The notes below the pieces were generated by a model. It was not told where the DNA came from. It did no database searches and worked only from the letters and a program-made list of their open reading frames with translations. From Methylococcaceae bacterium (GTDB lineage Bacteria > Pseudomonadota > Gammaproteobacteria > Methylococcales > Methylomonadaceae), in assembly GCA_006844585.1 (NCBI GenBank), contig SPJM01000191.1, forward strand, positions 1 to 50,788: a DNA stretch of 50,788 nt, written 5' to 3'. Made by a program: the position numbers and the translations under genes. This document shows positions 1-12,179 of the stretch, in pieces. Numbering within the stretch: position 1 is the stretch's first letter; every line of letters begins with the position of its first letter.

Positions 1-188
1 CCGCTGAAAATGCGATTCGGATGACAAAAGTTCAACAGAAAATTTCGGGCTGCTTTCGTAGCGCCAAGGGTGCTGAGATGTTTTGTCGTATCAGAGGATA
101 TTTATCAACCTGCCGTAAGCAAGGGGTTAGTGCAACTCAAGCTATGACGTTGGTCTTTGAGGGAAAGTTGCCTGAATTTGCTTTGTAA
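1..188 (+). pseudogene. IS66-type transposase, C-terminal remnant
   Basis: An open frame enters from the left edge (codons from base 3) and ends at TAA 186-188, giving 61 residues. They include NAIRMTKVQQKISGCFRS and later CRIRGYLSTCRKQG, which I recognise as the extreme C-terminus of IS66-family DDE transposases. That family cuts and pastes the element. Only the tail is in the window, so whether the rest is intact to the left cannot be seen. It lies beside the replication-origin gene cluster, with a perfect hairpin just after the stop. The family call rests on memory of the conserved tail. Confidence 0.6.
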
Positions 189-196
189 TTTTAGTG

Positions 197-221
197 AACT
201 ACTCAGCTTCGCTGAGTAGTT
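197..221. terminator. Perfect 11-bp hairpin after the transposase remnant
   Basis: AACTACTCAGC and its exact complement are separated by the 3-base loop TTC, nine bases after the transposase stop. There is no clear T-tract, so it may be a mobile-element end structure rather than a rho-independent terminator. Confidence 0.45.
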
Positions 222-287
222 ACCCCGAAACTAACATAAGAAGGGATGTAGTGAATGCAGATATTGCAGGAGCAAATATCTGTCTAT

Positions 288-356
288 ACAGCCGTTGAAC
301 CTGAACAAAAATCCTGCGCTAGTTTCGGGTTTTATTTCATCCTCAGCCCTAAGGCG
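288..356 (+). repeat. Dispersed repeat, copy A
   Basis: This ~69-base block matches 29184-29252 closely: both read (a/g)cag(c/t)cgttgaa, then a run of A, then aatcctgcgc, then tttatttcat, then cctaag. In both places a GTAGGTC-type palindrome follows directly. No coding content is apparent. Confidence 0.6.
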
Positions 357-400
357 TCGGACTAAAGTCCGACCTACTGATGTAGGACTGACTTTAGTCT
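356..400. repeat. REP-like palindrome (GTCGGACT / AGTCCGAC)
   Basis: GTCGGACT, a 2-base centre, and AGTCCGAC are followed by CTAC and a second, looser inverted segment (gtaggactgactttagtc). Same family as copies at 29261-29353, 30361-30383 and 44671-44692. It lies just 3' of gyrB (minus strand), typical for REP elements. Confidence 0.6.
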
Positions 401-422
401 ATCTTTGGCGGCTTGAAATGGA

Positions 423-2837
<2,415 letters not shown>

Positions 2838-3932
2838 TTATTTCTTCCGACTAATTGCAACAGGTTGTTCTTTTACCTCACCCTGTTCCACGTGAAACAA
2901 TTTGACATCAGACAAATTGTCGACAAATCTTGAATCAGGCAGATCAGTACTGCTCATAAAAACCTGACTGTTAAGACTAAACAGGTATTTTACCAATTTT
3001 CCAGCATTTTCTGTATCCAATTCCGCTGTAAAATCATCGATTAAAATTGTTGCTGGAAAACGACTGCTATTCTCCTGTAATTTAACTTGCGCTAATTGCA
3101 AGCAAAGCACTAAAAGTTTTAATTGACCCCTGGAAACGAAATCACGTGCTTTCCGGCCGTTAAACGATATTTCCAAATCCGCTCGATGCGGCCCGCTATG
3201 CGTATAACCATATTTCAAATCTTTTTCTTGCTCGTATTCCAACAAATACAATAATGAAAACTCATCATTCCAACCGTTTAAATAATGCAGTTCAAAATCG
3301 TCTCTCGCCAAAAAATGTCCGCATAATTCAGTCAATACCGGTTTTAATTGTTCAAGATAATTTTGCCGTAAATTGGAAACCAATTCACCATACTTGACCA
3401 GTTCCCGATTCCAGGTATTCAATTGCATCAACTGCCGGGTTTTCAATAAACGATTGCGTTGTTGTAATGCCCTTTTGTAATGTCGCCAATTGCTTAGAAA
3501 CAAAGGATCTAAATTGAATGCGCCCCAATCGATATATTCACGGCGCAATTGTGAACCGCCATCTATGAGTTTATAGCTTTTCGGATGTATTAATTGGGTC
3601 GGCAGCCAGTAAGCCAAATCCGCTTTTTTTTTAGGTTCGCGATTAATATGAATTTGAGTTTTCTGTTGATTGACTTGTATGCCGAGTTGTTGCTGTTGGC
3701 CGTTCAATAAAGCCTGTGCGGAAACGACTAAATCGCTGTGATCAAATTCAATCGCTTGTTTAAGATTTGCAGTGCGGAAGGAACGCGCTCTAGCTAAAAT
3801 GAAAATAGCTTCCAGTAAAGCGCTTTTGCCGCTGCCGTTGTCGCCGTAGATAAAATTGAGATTGCCGGAAGGTTTGATACTGGCATGATGGATATTCCTG
3901 AGCGAATGAATATCCAATTTCAATATGGTCAT
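2838..3932 (-). CDS. recF: DNA replication and repair protein RecF
   Basis: SMC-like ATPase that helps RecOR load RecA at gaps behind stalled forks. The 364-residue length is normal. Visible: Walker A GDNGSGKSALLEA near residues 30-42, the ABC signature-like SRGQLKLLVLCLQLAQ, and Walker B ILIDDFTAELD. It lies between dnaN and gyrB in the classic origin order, with almost no intergenic space on either side (5 bases to dnaN, none to gyrB), consistent with one operon. Confidence 0.97.
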   Translation of the reverse strand: MTILKLDIHSLRNIHHASIKPSGNLNFIYGDNGSGKSALLEAIFILARARSFRTANLKQAIEFDHSDLVVSAQALLNGQQQQLGIQVNQQKTQIHINREPKKKADLAYWLPTQLIHPKSYKLIDGGSQLRREYIDWGAFNLDPLFLSNWRHYKRALQQRNRLLKTRQLMQLNTWNRELVKYGELVSNLRQNYLEQLKPVLTELCGHFLARDDFELHYLNGWNDEFSLLYLLEYEQEKDLKYGYTHSGPHRADLEISFNGRKARDFVSRGQLKLLVLCLQLAQVKLQENSSRFPATILIDDFTAELDTENAGKLVKYLFSLNSQVFMSSTDLPDSRFVDNLSDVKLFHVEQGEVKEQPVAISRKK

Positions 3933-3937
3933 AAAGT

Positions 3938-5044
3938 TTAAAGCTGCATCGGCATCACAATGAATTTATAACCGGTGAATTCCGGTTCTTCAACAAAACA
4001 ACAACTATTGTTGACGGCAATATTCAATATCGCCAGCTCGCTATCCAAGTTGCTGACCGCATCCATCAGATATTGCACATTGAAAGAAATCGAAAAAGCT
4101 TGTCCTTCATAATCCATAATAACTTCTTCTTCCGCTTCATCATGTTCCGGGTTATGAGTGCTGATCCGTAACAGGTTTTCCGATACATCCAAAGAAATGC
4201 CTTTTAATTTTTCATGCGATAACACCGCGATACGGGTCAACGCTTCCAATAAAAGTTGTTTTTGAATTTGAATTGGGTTATTCAAAGGTTGGCTGTAAAT
4301 ACGGCTGAAATCCGGATATTTAGCATCGACTAATTTGGCCGAGAAAACCAGATTTTGATAAGTTATTTTAATATTATTGCTGGAAAAACGTATTTCCACA
4401 TCCGTTTCATTATCATCCAATAAACGGCTCAACTCCTGAACGCCTTTACGCGGCACAATCATTTGCTGTTCCAAACCGGTGGCTTGTTCTATTTCATCTT
4501 CATAAAACGCCAGGCGATGACCGTCGGAGGCGACAAACTTAATCCGCTTATTACTGATATGCAAAAGCATACCGTTCAGATAATAGCGAACATCTTGATT
4601 AGCCATACTGAATAAGGTTTTACTTAAGGCTTTTTTCAATTGACCGGCGTTCATTACAAAACTGTTTTGGCTATCGCCTTCCAGATCGGAAAATTCCGGA
4701 TAAATATCGGCCGGTAAAGTAGATAAACTGAAACGACTGCGACCGCCCAGAATTTTGACTTTATCTTCTTTCAACTCAACATTAATTTCAGTAGTTGCCG
4801 GCAATAACCGGCAAATATCTAATAACTTCCGCGCCGGAACAGTAATATTGCCCACTTCCACAGGCAGTAAACTCAGCTTAGCGACCATTTGAATTTCCAA
4901 ATCAGTGCCGATTAACACCACATGGTCCTCATTCACCTGTATCAATAAATTCGATAATACAGGCATGGTTTGTTTTTTCTCAATTACACTGACAATTTGT
5001 TGCAGCGGCGTTAACAGTTCATCTCTATTAATAATAAATTTCAT
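3938..5044 (-). CDS. dnaN: DNA polymerase III beta sliding clamp
   Basis: Ring-shaped processivity clamp for DNA polymerase III. The 368-residue length matches the family (366 in E. coli). It starts MKFIINRDELLTPLQQIVSVIE and ends EFTGYKFIVMPMQL, both diagnostic. Three clamp repeats fill the chain. A 189-base gap with DnaA-box-like sites separates it from dnaA, so it may have its own promoter there. Confidence 0.98.
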   Translation of the reverse strand: MKFIINRDELLTPLQQIVSVIEKKQTMPVLSNLLIQVNEDHVVLIGTDLEIQMVAKLSLLPVEVGNITVPARKLLDICRLLPATTEINVELKEDKVKILGGRSRFSLSTLPADIYPEFSDLEGDSQNSFVMNAGQLKKALSKTLFSMANQDVRYYLNGMLLHISNKRIKFVASDGHRLAFYEDEIEQATGLEQQMIVPRKGVQELSRLLDDNETDVEIRFSSNNIKITYQNLVFSAKLVDAKYPDFSRIYSQPLNNPIQIQKQLLLEALTRIAVLSHEKLKGISLDVSENLLRISTHNPEHDEAEEEVIMDYEGQAFSISFNVQYLMDAVSNLDSELAILNIAVNNSCCFVEEPEFTGYKFIVMPMQL

Positions 5045-5233
5045 AAAATATATATTATTTATAATTACTATTGGATCATTAAAATTCTGTGGAAAAGCGT
5101 TAAAAAAAATTATAAATCAATCTTTTGGCCCTAGGTGCAATCTGTTGATAAATAGCTGATTCAATCTTTGAGTAAACTGTGGATAAGTAAGCAACATGCA
5201 ACAAAGCACAGTTTAGGCACAGCTAACTCATGT
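5045..5233. promoter_or_regulatory. dnaA-dnaN intergenic region with DnaA boxes
   Basis: AT-rich gap holding one perfect consensus DnaA box TGTGGATAA at 5178-5186 and weaker matches TGTTGATAA at 5143-5151 and TGTGGAAAA at 5088-5096, all in the same orientation. It may be an origin sub-cluster, a DnaA-regulated dnaN promoter, or both. Boxes are seen directly; the role is inferred. Confidence 0.6.
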
Positions 5234-6562
5234 TTAATGTGACAGAGTTCTCAACAGGTTTTGATAATCTTCCGACACTTTGATATCGGACTTTTTTAAT
5301 TCATTGATGCGCTTACAAGCATTAATGACTGTTGTATGATCGCGCCCGCCGAAAGCATCGCCGATTTCAGGATAACTGTGAGAAGTTAATTCTCTAGCTA
5401 AAGTCATAGCGATTTGTCTTGGCCGGGTGATTGATTGTTTACGGTTTTTTGAAGACAAATCAGAAATCCGAATTTTGAAATATTCAGCAACGGTTTTCTG
5501 AATATTGTCGATATTCACCAGTTTATCTTGTAAAGAAATTAAATCGTGTAAGGCTTCTTTGGTGAAATCAATGGTAATTTCCTTGCCGGTAAATCGGGCA
5601 TTAGCCAGCACTCTTCTTAAAGCGCCTTCGAGATCGCGAACATTGGAAGGAATCCTTTTAGCAATAAAAAAAGCCACTTCTTGCGCCAAATCAATATTTT
5701 CCTGAGTCGCTTTTTTAATCAAAATAGCCGCACGGGTTTCAAGATCCGGCGGTTCGATAGAGACCGGCAAACCCCAACCGAATCTTGTTTTCAGACGATC
5801 CTCCAAACCGTCTATTTCTTTCGGATATTTATCACAGGTTAAAACCACTTGATGTTTCTTATCCAGCAGATTATTGAAGGTGTGGAAAAATTCTTCTTGA
5901 GAGCGCTCTTTCCCGGCTAAAAATTGAATATCGTCAATCAGCAAAACATCAATGTTTCGATAATATTCTTTGAAATTATTAATCGTGTTTTGCTGTAAAG
6001 CGCGCACCATATCTTGCACGAACTTTTCCGAATGCAGATAGACAATTTGTTTACTATTGTTCTGACCGGCAACCGCATTGCCGATGGCATGCATTAAATG
6101 GGTTTTCCCCAATCCTGAGCTGCCATAGATAAACAATGGGTTATAGGCTTTGCCGATATTTTCCGAGACTTGTTTGGAGGCCGCTAAAGCCAATTGATTG
6201 GACTTACCTTCTACAAAATTAGTGAAGGTAAAAACCTTATTTAAATTGCTGGTCGGTTTATTTTTCGGTTCTGCTTGTTTAACAGAGGGCTGTGTTGAGG
6301 TCGGTTTAACCGGCTCAATCTTTTTCTTGCTGCCTATTTCAAATTGTATCGCCAAAGCGCCGTTAGAAAATTCATAAACCACATCTTCAATTTTGGTTAA
6401 AAAATGTTGTTTAACATGTTCGATGATAAAACGGTTGGGCGCTAATAATTTCAGCACATCATTATTTTCCACAGCCTGCAAAGGACGCACCCAAGTACTG
6501 AATTCAGTAGAGGGAATTTCATTTTCAAGTTTGGCCAGACAATTGTTCCAAATAGTGCTCAT
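5234..6562 (-). CDS. dnaA: Chromosomal replication initiator DnaA
   Basis: AAA+ initiator that binds DnaA boxes and melts the origin. 442 residues. Domain I (about 1-80) starts [30 protein letters not shown]; a variable linker follows to about 105; the AAA+ core has Walker [10 protein letters not shown] (147-155), Walker [10 protein letters not shown] and a sensor region; the C-terminal domain has the DnaA signature [15 protein letters not shown]. Perfect DnaA boxes lie both upstream and downstream, as expected for autoregulation. Confidence 0.98.
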   Translation of the reverse strand: MSTIWNNCLAKLENEIPSTEFSTWVRPLQAVENNDVLKLLAPNRFIIEHVKQHFLTKIEDVVYEFSNGALAIQFEIGSKKKIEPVKPTSTQPSVKQAEPKNKPTSNLNKVFTFTNFVEGKSNQLALAASKQVSENIGKAYNPLFIYGSSGLGKTHLMHAIGNAVAGQNNSKQIVYLHSEKFVQDMVRALQQNTINNFKEYYRNIDVLLIDDIQFLAGKERSQEEFFHTFNNLLDKKHQVVLTCDKYPKEIDGLEDRLKTRFGWGLPVSIEPPDLETRAAILIKKATQENIDLAQEVAFFIAKRIPSNVRDLEGALRRVLANARFTGKEITIDFTKEALHDLISLQDKLVNIDNIQKTVAEYFKIRISDLSSKNRKQSITRPRQIAMTLARELTSHSYPEIGDAFGGRDHTTVINACKRINELKKSDIKVSEDYQNLLRTLSH

Positions 6563-6904
6563 ATTTTAATAATAACCAAGATATATATTATTCTTTATTA
6601 TTATAATTGGTCTCTTCAATATCTGTGGATAAACTTATTTCAAACTTTTTTTTCAAGACCTTAGCTTGTTTAGAATGGAACTCAAAAGCGCCTGTTTTAG
6701 TTGTGGATAAGTTGTGAAGAAAAAGGCTCTTTTTTTTAAAAACAGCTTATCCACAACAATTACAATGCTGATTGAACAATTTTATTAACAGCAAAAACGC
6801 TTCTAATGTCCTATCTACTCTGTGCTAAAATTAACCTACCCAATTGATGTCAAAATAATTGATAATTCAATTCTTTTTATCTTTAGTCTACTCAGAGAAT
6901 AATC
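6563..6904. other. Probable oriC, upstream of dnaA
   Basis: 342 bases without a gene between divergent dnaA and ubiK. It holds three perfect consensus DnaA boxes: TGTGGATAA at 6624-6632 and 6702-6710, and the inverted TTATCCACA at 6747-6755. AT-rich stretches flank them (6563-6610 next to dnaA, 6711-6745, 6776-6890), suitable for unwinding. Together with the boxes at 5045-5233 this is the best origin candidate in the window. It must also carry the dnaA and ubiK promoters. Confidence 0.75.
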
Positions 6905-7156
6905 ATGTTCGATACAAAAGCTATAGACGATATTGCCAGTCGTTTGTCTTCAGCCATGCCGCCGGGTTTGAATGAATTCAAGGAAGAAATGGAAAAAAAC
7001 TTCAGCGCTGTTTTGCAAAGCGTTTTAGGAAAATTGGATTTAGTGACTCGCGAAGAATTTGAAGTCCAAAAAGCGGTTTTAGAAAAAACCCGCAGCAAAC
7101 TGGAAACTTTAGAAGCAAAAGTTGCTGAACTGGAACAGCAACAGAATCAAGATTAA
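6905..7156 (+). CDS. ubiK: Ubiquinone biosynthesis accessory factor UbiK (BMFP family)
   Basis: Small 83-residue protein of the YqiC/UbiK (BMFP) family, an accessory factor for aerobic ubiquinone synthesis that works with UbiJ. Starts MFDTKAIDDIASRLSSAMPPGL; residues about 20-45 form an amphipathic segment (EFKEEMEKNFSAVLQSVL) and about 50-82 a C-terminal coiled coil (EEFEVQKAVLEKTRSKLE). In many Proteobacteria this gene lies next to comM, as here. A GGTACGC-type palindrome follows the stop. Confidence 0.85.
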   Translation: MFDTKAIDDIASRLSSAMPPGLNEFKEEMEKNFSAVLQSVLGKLDLVTREEFEVQKAVLEKTRSKLETLEAKVAELEQQQNQD

Positions 7157-7194
7157 CGCTAATACTCTTTTAGCGTTTCACCAAGCCATCAGAG

Positions 7195-7217
7195 TAAGGT
7201 ACGCTCTGCGTACCTTA
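7195..7217. repeat. GGTACGC-type palindrome
   Basis: TAAGGTACGC and its exact complement around a 3-base TCT loop, between ubiK and comM. Same family as 33936-33991 and 34076-34129. It could act as a weak terminator for ubiK but lacks a T-tract. Confidence 0.55.
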
Positions 7218-7248
7218 TAGCCCAAACATATCTCTAAAACTTCATAAC

Positions 7249-8757
7249 ATGTCGCTTGCTATTGTTTATAGTCGTGGTCGGTCGGGGATTGCAGCGCCGT
7301 TGGTGACGGTGGAAGTGCATGTTTCCAACGGCTTGCCGGCTTTAAATATTGTCGGATTACCGGAAACCGCCGTCAAAGAAAGCAAAGACCGAGTGCGCGG
7401 CGCTATTATTAATTCTCATTTTGAATTTCCAATGCAGCGGATCACGATTAATTTGGCTCCGGCAGATTTACCTAAGGAAGGAGGACGCTTTGATTTACCG
7501 ATAGCTTTGGGTATTCTAGCCGCTTCAGGGCAAATTCCCGTGCAAGCAGTAGTCGACTATGAGTGTGTTGGCGAATTGTCCTTAGGCGGCGAATTACGCC
7601 CTATTAACGGCGTATTACCGGTAGCCCTACAAACTCGCGATGCTGAAAGACAATTAATCCTGCCTTTTGATAATGCGACTGAAGCCAGTTTGGTAAAACG
7701 CATACAATTATATCCCGCACGCAGTTTACTGGAAGTTTGCGCGCATATCAGCGGACAGAGGTGTATTGAAACAGAGATTAAGAAAGCGGAATTCAATGAG
7801 GATGTTGAAAAAATAGATTTTTCAGATGTTCATGGACAGTTTCACGTGAAACGTTCTTTTGAAATTGCCGCCGCAGGATCGCATAACCTCATCATGCTCG
7901 GCCCACCGGGAACCGGTAAATCGATGCTGGCGGCTCGTTTACCGACTATATTGCCGGAATTGACGGAACAACAGGCGCAACAAACAGCTGCGATTGCTTC
8001 TATCAGCGATTCAGGCCTGGATGCAAAAAAGTGGTTACAACCGCCCTTTAGAGCGCCGCATCATACCGCTTCGGCTGCGGCATTGGTTGGCGGCGGTAGT
8101 AACCCAAAGCCGGGTGAAATATCCTTGGCTCACCACGGTGCGTTATTTTTAGATGAATTGCCGGAATTTGATCGTAAGGTTCTGGAGGTATTAAGGGAGC
8201 CTTTGGAAACCGGCCATATCACCATTTCCAGAGCCAACCGGCAAGCCGAATTTCCGGCTAATTTCCAATTAATCGCCGCAATGAATCCTTGTCCTTGCGG
8301 TTATTTGGGCGATGCCTCCGGGCGTTGTCGTTGCACATCGGAACAAGTTGCTCGCTATCGGGCAAAAATATCAGGCCCGCTATTGGATCGTATCGATATG
8401 CATTTGGAAGTGCCCAGAGTGCCTTTAGATGTTTTAAGGAAAGGATCCGAACAAGGCGAAGAAAGCAGCGCTGTAATTCGACAACGCGTATGCGCCGCTC
8501 GTGAAAAAGCCATGCAGCGCTGCGGCAAAGCCAATGCAAATTTAAGTGCTGCGGAAGTGAAACAATTTTGCGCCTTGAGTGAACAAGGCCACCAAATTCT
8601 GGAGCAAGCAATGGAGCGTTTCGGGCTTTCCCACCGCGCTTATCATCGCATCTTAAAATTGGCCAGAACCATTGCTGATTTAGCCGGTCAGGACTGCATC
8701 GAAATATCACATCTATCCGAAGCCATTAATTATCGTAAACTGGATCGTCATCAATAA
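7249..8757 (+). CDS. comM: ComM/YifB-type AAA+ ATPase (Mg-chelatase-like)
   Basis: Hexameric helicase-like ATPase that promotes branch migration during natural transformation in Vibrio and Haemophilus. 502 residues, normal length. N-terminal Lon-protease-like fold (about 1-170, with GLPETAVKESKDRVRGAI), Walker A GPPGTGKS (218-225), Walker B GALFLDELPEF, the Mg-chelatase stretch AMNPCPCGYLGD, and a C-terminal SHRAYHRILKLARTIADL segment. Transformation competence cannot be judged from this gene alone, because comM is widespread. Three bases separate it from rep. Confidence 0.93.
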   Translation: MSLAIVYSRGRSGIAAPLVTVEVHVSNGLPALNIVGLPETAVKESKDRVRGAIINSHFEFPMQRITINLAPADLPKEGGRFDLPIALGILAASGQIPVQAVVDYECVGELSLGGELRPINGVLPVALQTRDAERQLILPFDNATEASLVKRIQLYPARSLLEVCAHISGQRCIETEIKKAEFNEDVEKIDFSDVHGQFHVKRSFEIAAAGSHNLIMLGPPGTGKSMLAARLPTILPELTEQQAQQTAAIASISDSGLDAKKWLQPPFRAPHHTASAAALVGGGSNPKPGEISLAHHGALFLDELPEFDRKVLEVLREPLETGHITISRANRQAEFPANFQLIAAMNPCPCGYLGDASGRCRCTSEQVARYRAKISGPLLDRIDMHLEVPRVPLDVLRKGSEQGEESSAVIRQRVCAAREKAMQRCGKANANLSAAEVKQFCALSEQGHQILEQAMERFGLSHRAYHRILKLARTIADLAGQDCIEISHLSEAINYRKLDRHQ

Positions 8758-8760
8758 ACT

Positions 8761-10779
8761 ATGTCCAATAAGCTGAATCAACAGCAACAACAAGCGGTTA
8801 AATTAATCGATAGACCGTTATTAGTATTAGCTGGGGCCGGCAGCGGCAAGACCCGGGTGATTACCGAAAAAATAGCCTATCTGGTGGGACAAGGTATCCC
8901 CGCTCGCAATATCGCCGCCTTAACCTTTACCAATAAAGCAGCCCGGGAAATGAAAAGCCGGGTAACTCGCTTATTGGACGATAAACAAAGCCGTGGTTTG
9001 CGGGTATCTACTTTCCATTCTTTGGGTTTGGATATATTGCGGAAAGAATGTCAGGCGCTGGGTTATAAAGCGGGCATTACTTTATTCGATGAGCAAGATA
9101 AAATCAGTTTATTGAGAAATCTGATCAGTCATGCCGAACATCAAAGCTATGACATCGATGTAATTGATAGCTATAGTTGGCAAATCGGTCAATGGAAAAA
9201 TGCCTTTGTCACTCCGGAACAAGCTTTATCAACCGCAACCGAAGAAAATCAATCGGCGGCATTATTGTATGAAGAATATAATCGCAGTTTGAAAGCCTAT
9301 AACGCGGTGGATTTTGATGAACTGATTTTTTTGCCGGTGATCCTATTTCAACAACATCCGCAAATATTGGAGAAATGGCAAAATCGTATTCGATACATGT
9401 TGGTGGATGAATATCAGGATACCAATATCACTCAATATCAATTAGTTCGATTGTTGGCCGGTCAGTTGGGTCGCTTCACCGTGGTCGGCGATGATGATCA
9501 ATCTATTTATGCCTGGCGCGGCGCTCAGCCTGAAAATTTGGCGCAATTGCAAAAAGATTATCAACGTTTACAAGTAATCAAGCTGGAACAGAATTACCGA
9601 TCCTCCGGGCGTATTTTAAAAGTCGCCAACAAACTGATCGCTAATAATCCCCATGTATTTGAAAAACAACTATGGAGTAATTTAGGTTTTGGCGATCCCT
9701 TGCGGGTATTGAGCCATAAAAACGACAGTAGCGAAGCCAAGCAGATTGTATCTGAAATTATTCACCATAAATTCAGGCATGGCGGCAAGTTTTCCGATTA
9801 TGCGATACTTTATCGCGGTAATCATCAATCGCGTTTATTCGAACGAGAGATGCGGGAAAACAATATTCCCTATTTCATCAGCGGTAGCACTTCGTTTTTT
9901 TCTTATGCCGAAATTAAAGATGTATTGGCGTATTTAAGGTTGTTTGTTAATCAGGATGACGATGCGGCTTTTTTACGCATTATCAATACGCCGAGAAGAG
10001 AAATCGGTCCTTCCACATTGGAAAAATTAGGCGCTTACGCCAATAATCGACATGTCAGTTTATTCGCCGCCTGTCATGAATTCGGCTTGCAGCAGCATTT
10101 ATCGGAAAAAGCCGTTTATCGATTGAAAAAGTTTTGTGGGTGGGTGAATGAAACCACTGACCAAATTACCTATGGCGATACTTTTGCGGTGATTCATCAA
10201 ATGTTGGATCAGGTTAATTATCAACAATGGTTAACTGAAAACAGCAAATCTCAAATTTCCGCCGAGCGTAAAATGAAAAACGTGTACGACTTGATTGATT
10301 GGCTGAAGCGAATAGCGGAAAAAGATTCAGCAGCGGAAAAGTCGCTCACTGATGTCATTAATCAAGTTTTGTTGATGGATATACTGGAGCGCAATCAGGA
10401 GGAAGAAGCCGGTGATCAGGTCAGTCTGATGACCTTACATGCTTCCAAAGGACTAGAGTTTCCACATGTGTTTTTAATCGGCATAGAAGAGAATTTATTG
10501 CCGCATCAAAACAGCATTGAAACCGAGAATATCGAAGAAGAACGGCGCTTGGCTTATGTCGGCATTACTCGCGCCCAGCGGACTTGCACCTTCAGTTATT
10601 GCACCCATCGTAAACGCTACGGCGAAATGGAAGAATGCGCACCCAGCCGCTTTTTAGAAGAACTGCCGGAAGAAGATTTGGAATGGGCGAACAAGAAACC
10701 TTTAGATCCTGAAGTCGCCAAGCAACGCGGTAAATCTAATCTTGCTCTGTTAAAAAAAGAACTCGCCTCTTTGGGTTAA
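8761..10779 (+). CDS. rep: ATP-dependent DNA helicase Rep
   Basis: Superfamily 1A 3'-5' helicase that helps forks pass protein blocks. 672 residues, against 673 in E. coli Rep. Walker A GAGSGKTR starts at residue 25; other motifs are AALTFTNKAAREMKSR (Ia), VDEYQDTN (II), GDDDQSIYAWRGA (III), LEQNYRS (IV), VSLMTLHASKGLEFPHVF (V) and EERRLAYVGITRA (VI). The IAALTFTNKAAREMKSRV form and the length favour Rep over UvrD (about 720 residues). Followed after 3 bases by nth, a likely operon. Confidence 0.93.
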   Translation: MSNKLNQQQQQAVKLIDRPLLVLAGAGSGKTRVITEKIAYLVGQGIPARNIAALTFTNKAAREMKSRVTRLLDDKQSRGLRVSTFHSLGLDILRKECQALGYKAGITLFDEQDKISLLRNLISHAEHQSYDIDVIDSYSWQIGQWKNAFVTPEQALSTATEENQSAALLYEEYNRSLKAYNAVDFDELIFLPVILFQQHPQILEKWQNRIRYMLVDEYQDTNITQYQLVRLLAGQLGRFTVVGDDDQSIYAWRGAQPENLAQLQKDYQRLQVIKLEQNYRSSGRILKVANKLIANNPHVFEKQLWSNLGFGDPLRVLSHKNDSSEAKQIVSEIIHHKFRHGGKFSDYAILYRGNHQSRLFEREMRENNIPYFISGSTSFFSYAEIKDVLAYLRLFVNQDDDAAFLRIINTPRREIGPSTLEKLGAYANNRHVSLFAACHEFGLQQHLSEKAVYRLKKFCGWVNETTDQITYGDTFAVIHQMLDQVNYQQWLTENSKSQISAERKMKNVYDLIDWLKRIAEKDSAAEKSLTDVINQVLLMDILERNQEEEAGDQVSLMTLHASKGLEFPHVFLIGIEENLLPHQNSIETENIEEERRLAYVGITRAQRTCTFSYCTHRKRYGEMEECAPSRFLEELPEEDLEWANKKPLDPEVAKQRGKSNLALLKKELASLG

Positions 10780-10782
10780 TTC

Positions 10783-11418
10783 ATGAACAAAGAAAAACGA
10801 CTTGCTATCTTCCAGGCGCTCAGCGCGGCTATTCCGGAACCTGAAACCGAACTGAATTATTCAACGCCGTTTGAATTATTGATTGCCGTGGTATTATCCG
10901 CGCAGGCGACTGATAAAGGCGTTAACAAAGCCACCGACAAATTATTTCCGGTCGCTAATACCCCGGAAGCCATTTTAGCTTTGGGTGAAGAAGGTCTGAA
11001 AGAATACATTAAAACCATCGGACTTTATAATAGCAAAGGCGCTAATATCATTAAATTGTGTCAGGCCTTGATCGACCATCACCAAGGCCAAGTGCCGCAA
11101 ACGCGCGAACAATTGGAAGCCTTGGCCGGCGTCGGCAGGAAGACAGCCAATGTAATTTTGAACACCGCTTTCGGCCAACCCACGATTGCTGTGGATACGC
11201 ATATTTTCAGAGTCTCCAACCGAACCAGAATCGCAGCGGGTAAAACCGTACTGGAAGTTGAAAAGAAACTGGAAAAATGGATACCGAAAAGCTATAAATT
11301 AGATGCTCACCATTTGTTGATTCTACACGGTCGTTATACCTGTATTGCCAGAAAACCGCGTTGTCAAAGTTGTGTGATTGAAACTTGGTGTGAGTTTAAA
11401 GAAAAGATTTTAGAATAA
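10783..11418 (+). CDS. nth: Endonuclease III
   Basis: Bifunctional DNA glycosylase/AP lyase that removes oxidised pyrimidines (base excision repair). 211 residues, normal. The helix-hairpin-helix LAGVGRKTANVIL contains the catalytic Lys; VDTHIFRVSNR contains the catalytic Asp; the [4Fe-4S] cysteines appear as C-x6-C-x2-C-x5-C (CIARKPRCQSCVIETWC) at the C-terminus. Close spacing to rep suggests co-transcription. Confidence 0.96.
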   Translation: MNKEKRLAIFQALSAAIPEPETELNYSTPFELLIAVVLSAQATDKGVNKATDKLFPVANTPEAILALGEEGLKEYIKTIGLYNSKGANIIKLCQALIDHHQGQVPQTREQLEALAGVGRKTANVILNTAFGQPTIAVDTHIFRVSNRTRIAAGKTVLEVEKKLEKWIPKSYKLDAHHLLILHGRYTCIARKPRCQSCVIETWCEFKEKILE

Positions 11419-11463
11419 GCTATCAGCGGTTGGATAGTTGTTAATGAACCAGGTATTAGAAAC

Positions 11464-12105
11464 ATGAAAAAAACTTCAGAATATAAACGTTATCGTCGAA
11501 TCGGGGGAGATTTAAATGAACAATTCATGAGTGAATTGAAAAGACCTGATATCAAGAATGCAGGAAGATTGTTAGGTATTTTGAAAAAGGACGCACTCGT
11601 TGTGGATGGTGACGTGGAAATTGATCGTTTTATGGATTTCGCACTTAATGATTATAAAAATGTTGCCGGTAAGTCAGCTGTTTTGAGCTATAAAGAAAAA
11701 CATTATGACAAATTGAGCAATCAACAAAAAAAAATCATAGATGCTACGCTGGAGGCAAAATCTTCTTTATATCAAGTGAACAAAGTGGACAAAAAAAATC
11801 GCCTTTTATATTTATCGGATGTAATTGAAAAGGGCGAGGAATTGAGTTTAATGGATATAGGTTTTAGTTCCTCAGAAAAAATAATTAATCATCTGATTTA
11901 TACTCGAATTATCAGTATAGGCGATATCAATATGACCTCAGGCGCAGCCTATTTGTTCGAGAAAAGTGACCAAACTCTATTGCTAGAAACATATAATAAA
12001 CTGCTAAAGAAAGCGCCTGTAAAAAATATACAAATGGCAAAGGCAATTGCTTTTTTTAAATTGAATAAAAAAATGGGTTCCGAAGTGCAATATGGGGAAG
12101 TATAG
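11464..12105 (+). CDS. Hypothetical protein (213 aa), AT-rich
   Basis: Not recognised. Lys-rich soluble protein with no signal peptide or clear membrane segment; mostly predicted helix. Codon use is visibly richer in A/T than in neighbouring nth and tamA (many AAA, AAT, TTA and ATA codons), which may mean horizontal origin. It starts MKKTSEYKRYRRIGGDLNEQ, preceded by an AGGT-like site about 10 bases upstream. It stands alone between nth and tamA, with spacers of 45 and 74 bases. Confidence 0.6.
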   Translation: MKKTSEYKRYRRIGGDLNEQFMSELKRPDIKNAGRLLGILKKDALVVDGDVEIDRFMDFALNDYKNVAGKSAVLSYKEKHYDKLSNQQKKIIDATLEAKSSLYQVNKVDKKNRLLYLSDVIEKGEELSLMDIGFSSSEKIINHLIYTRIISIGDINMTSGAAYLFEKSDQTLLLETYNKLLKKAPVKNIQMAKAIAFFKLNKKMGSEVQYGEV

Positions 12106-12179
12106 AGGTCTATTTTCGGTTGCTAATATTTAGCCGTCTTAATATTTTTAAATGAAAGTTATTAAGCTTTTTACTGCTC

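Noticed and set aside
8258..8710. Minus-strand ORF (150 aa) opposite comM
   Set aside because: Antisense to the conserved AAA+ region; no family features.
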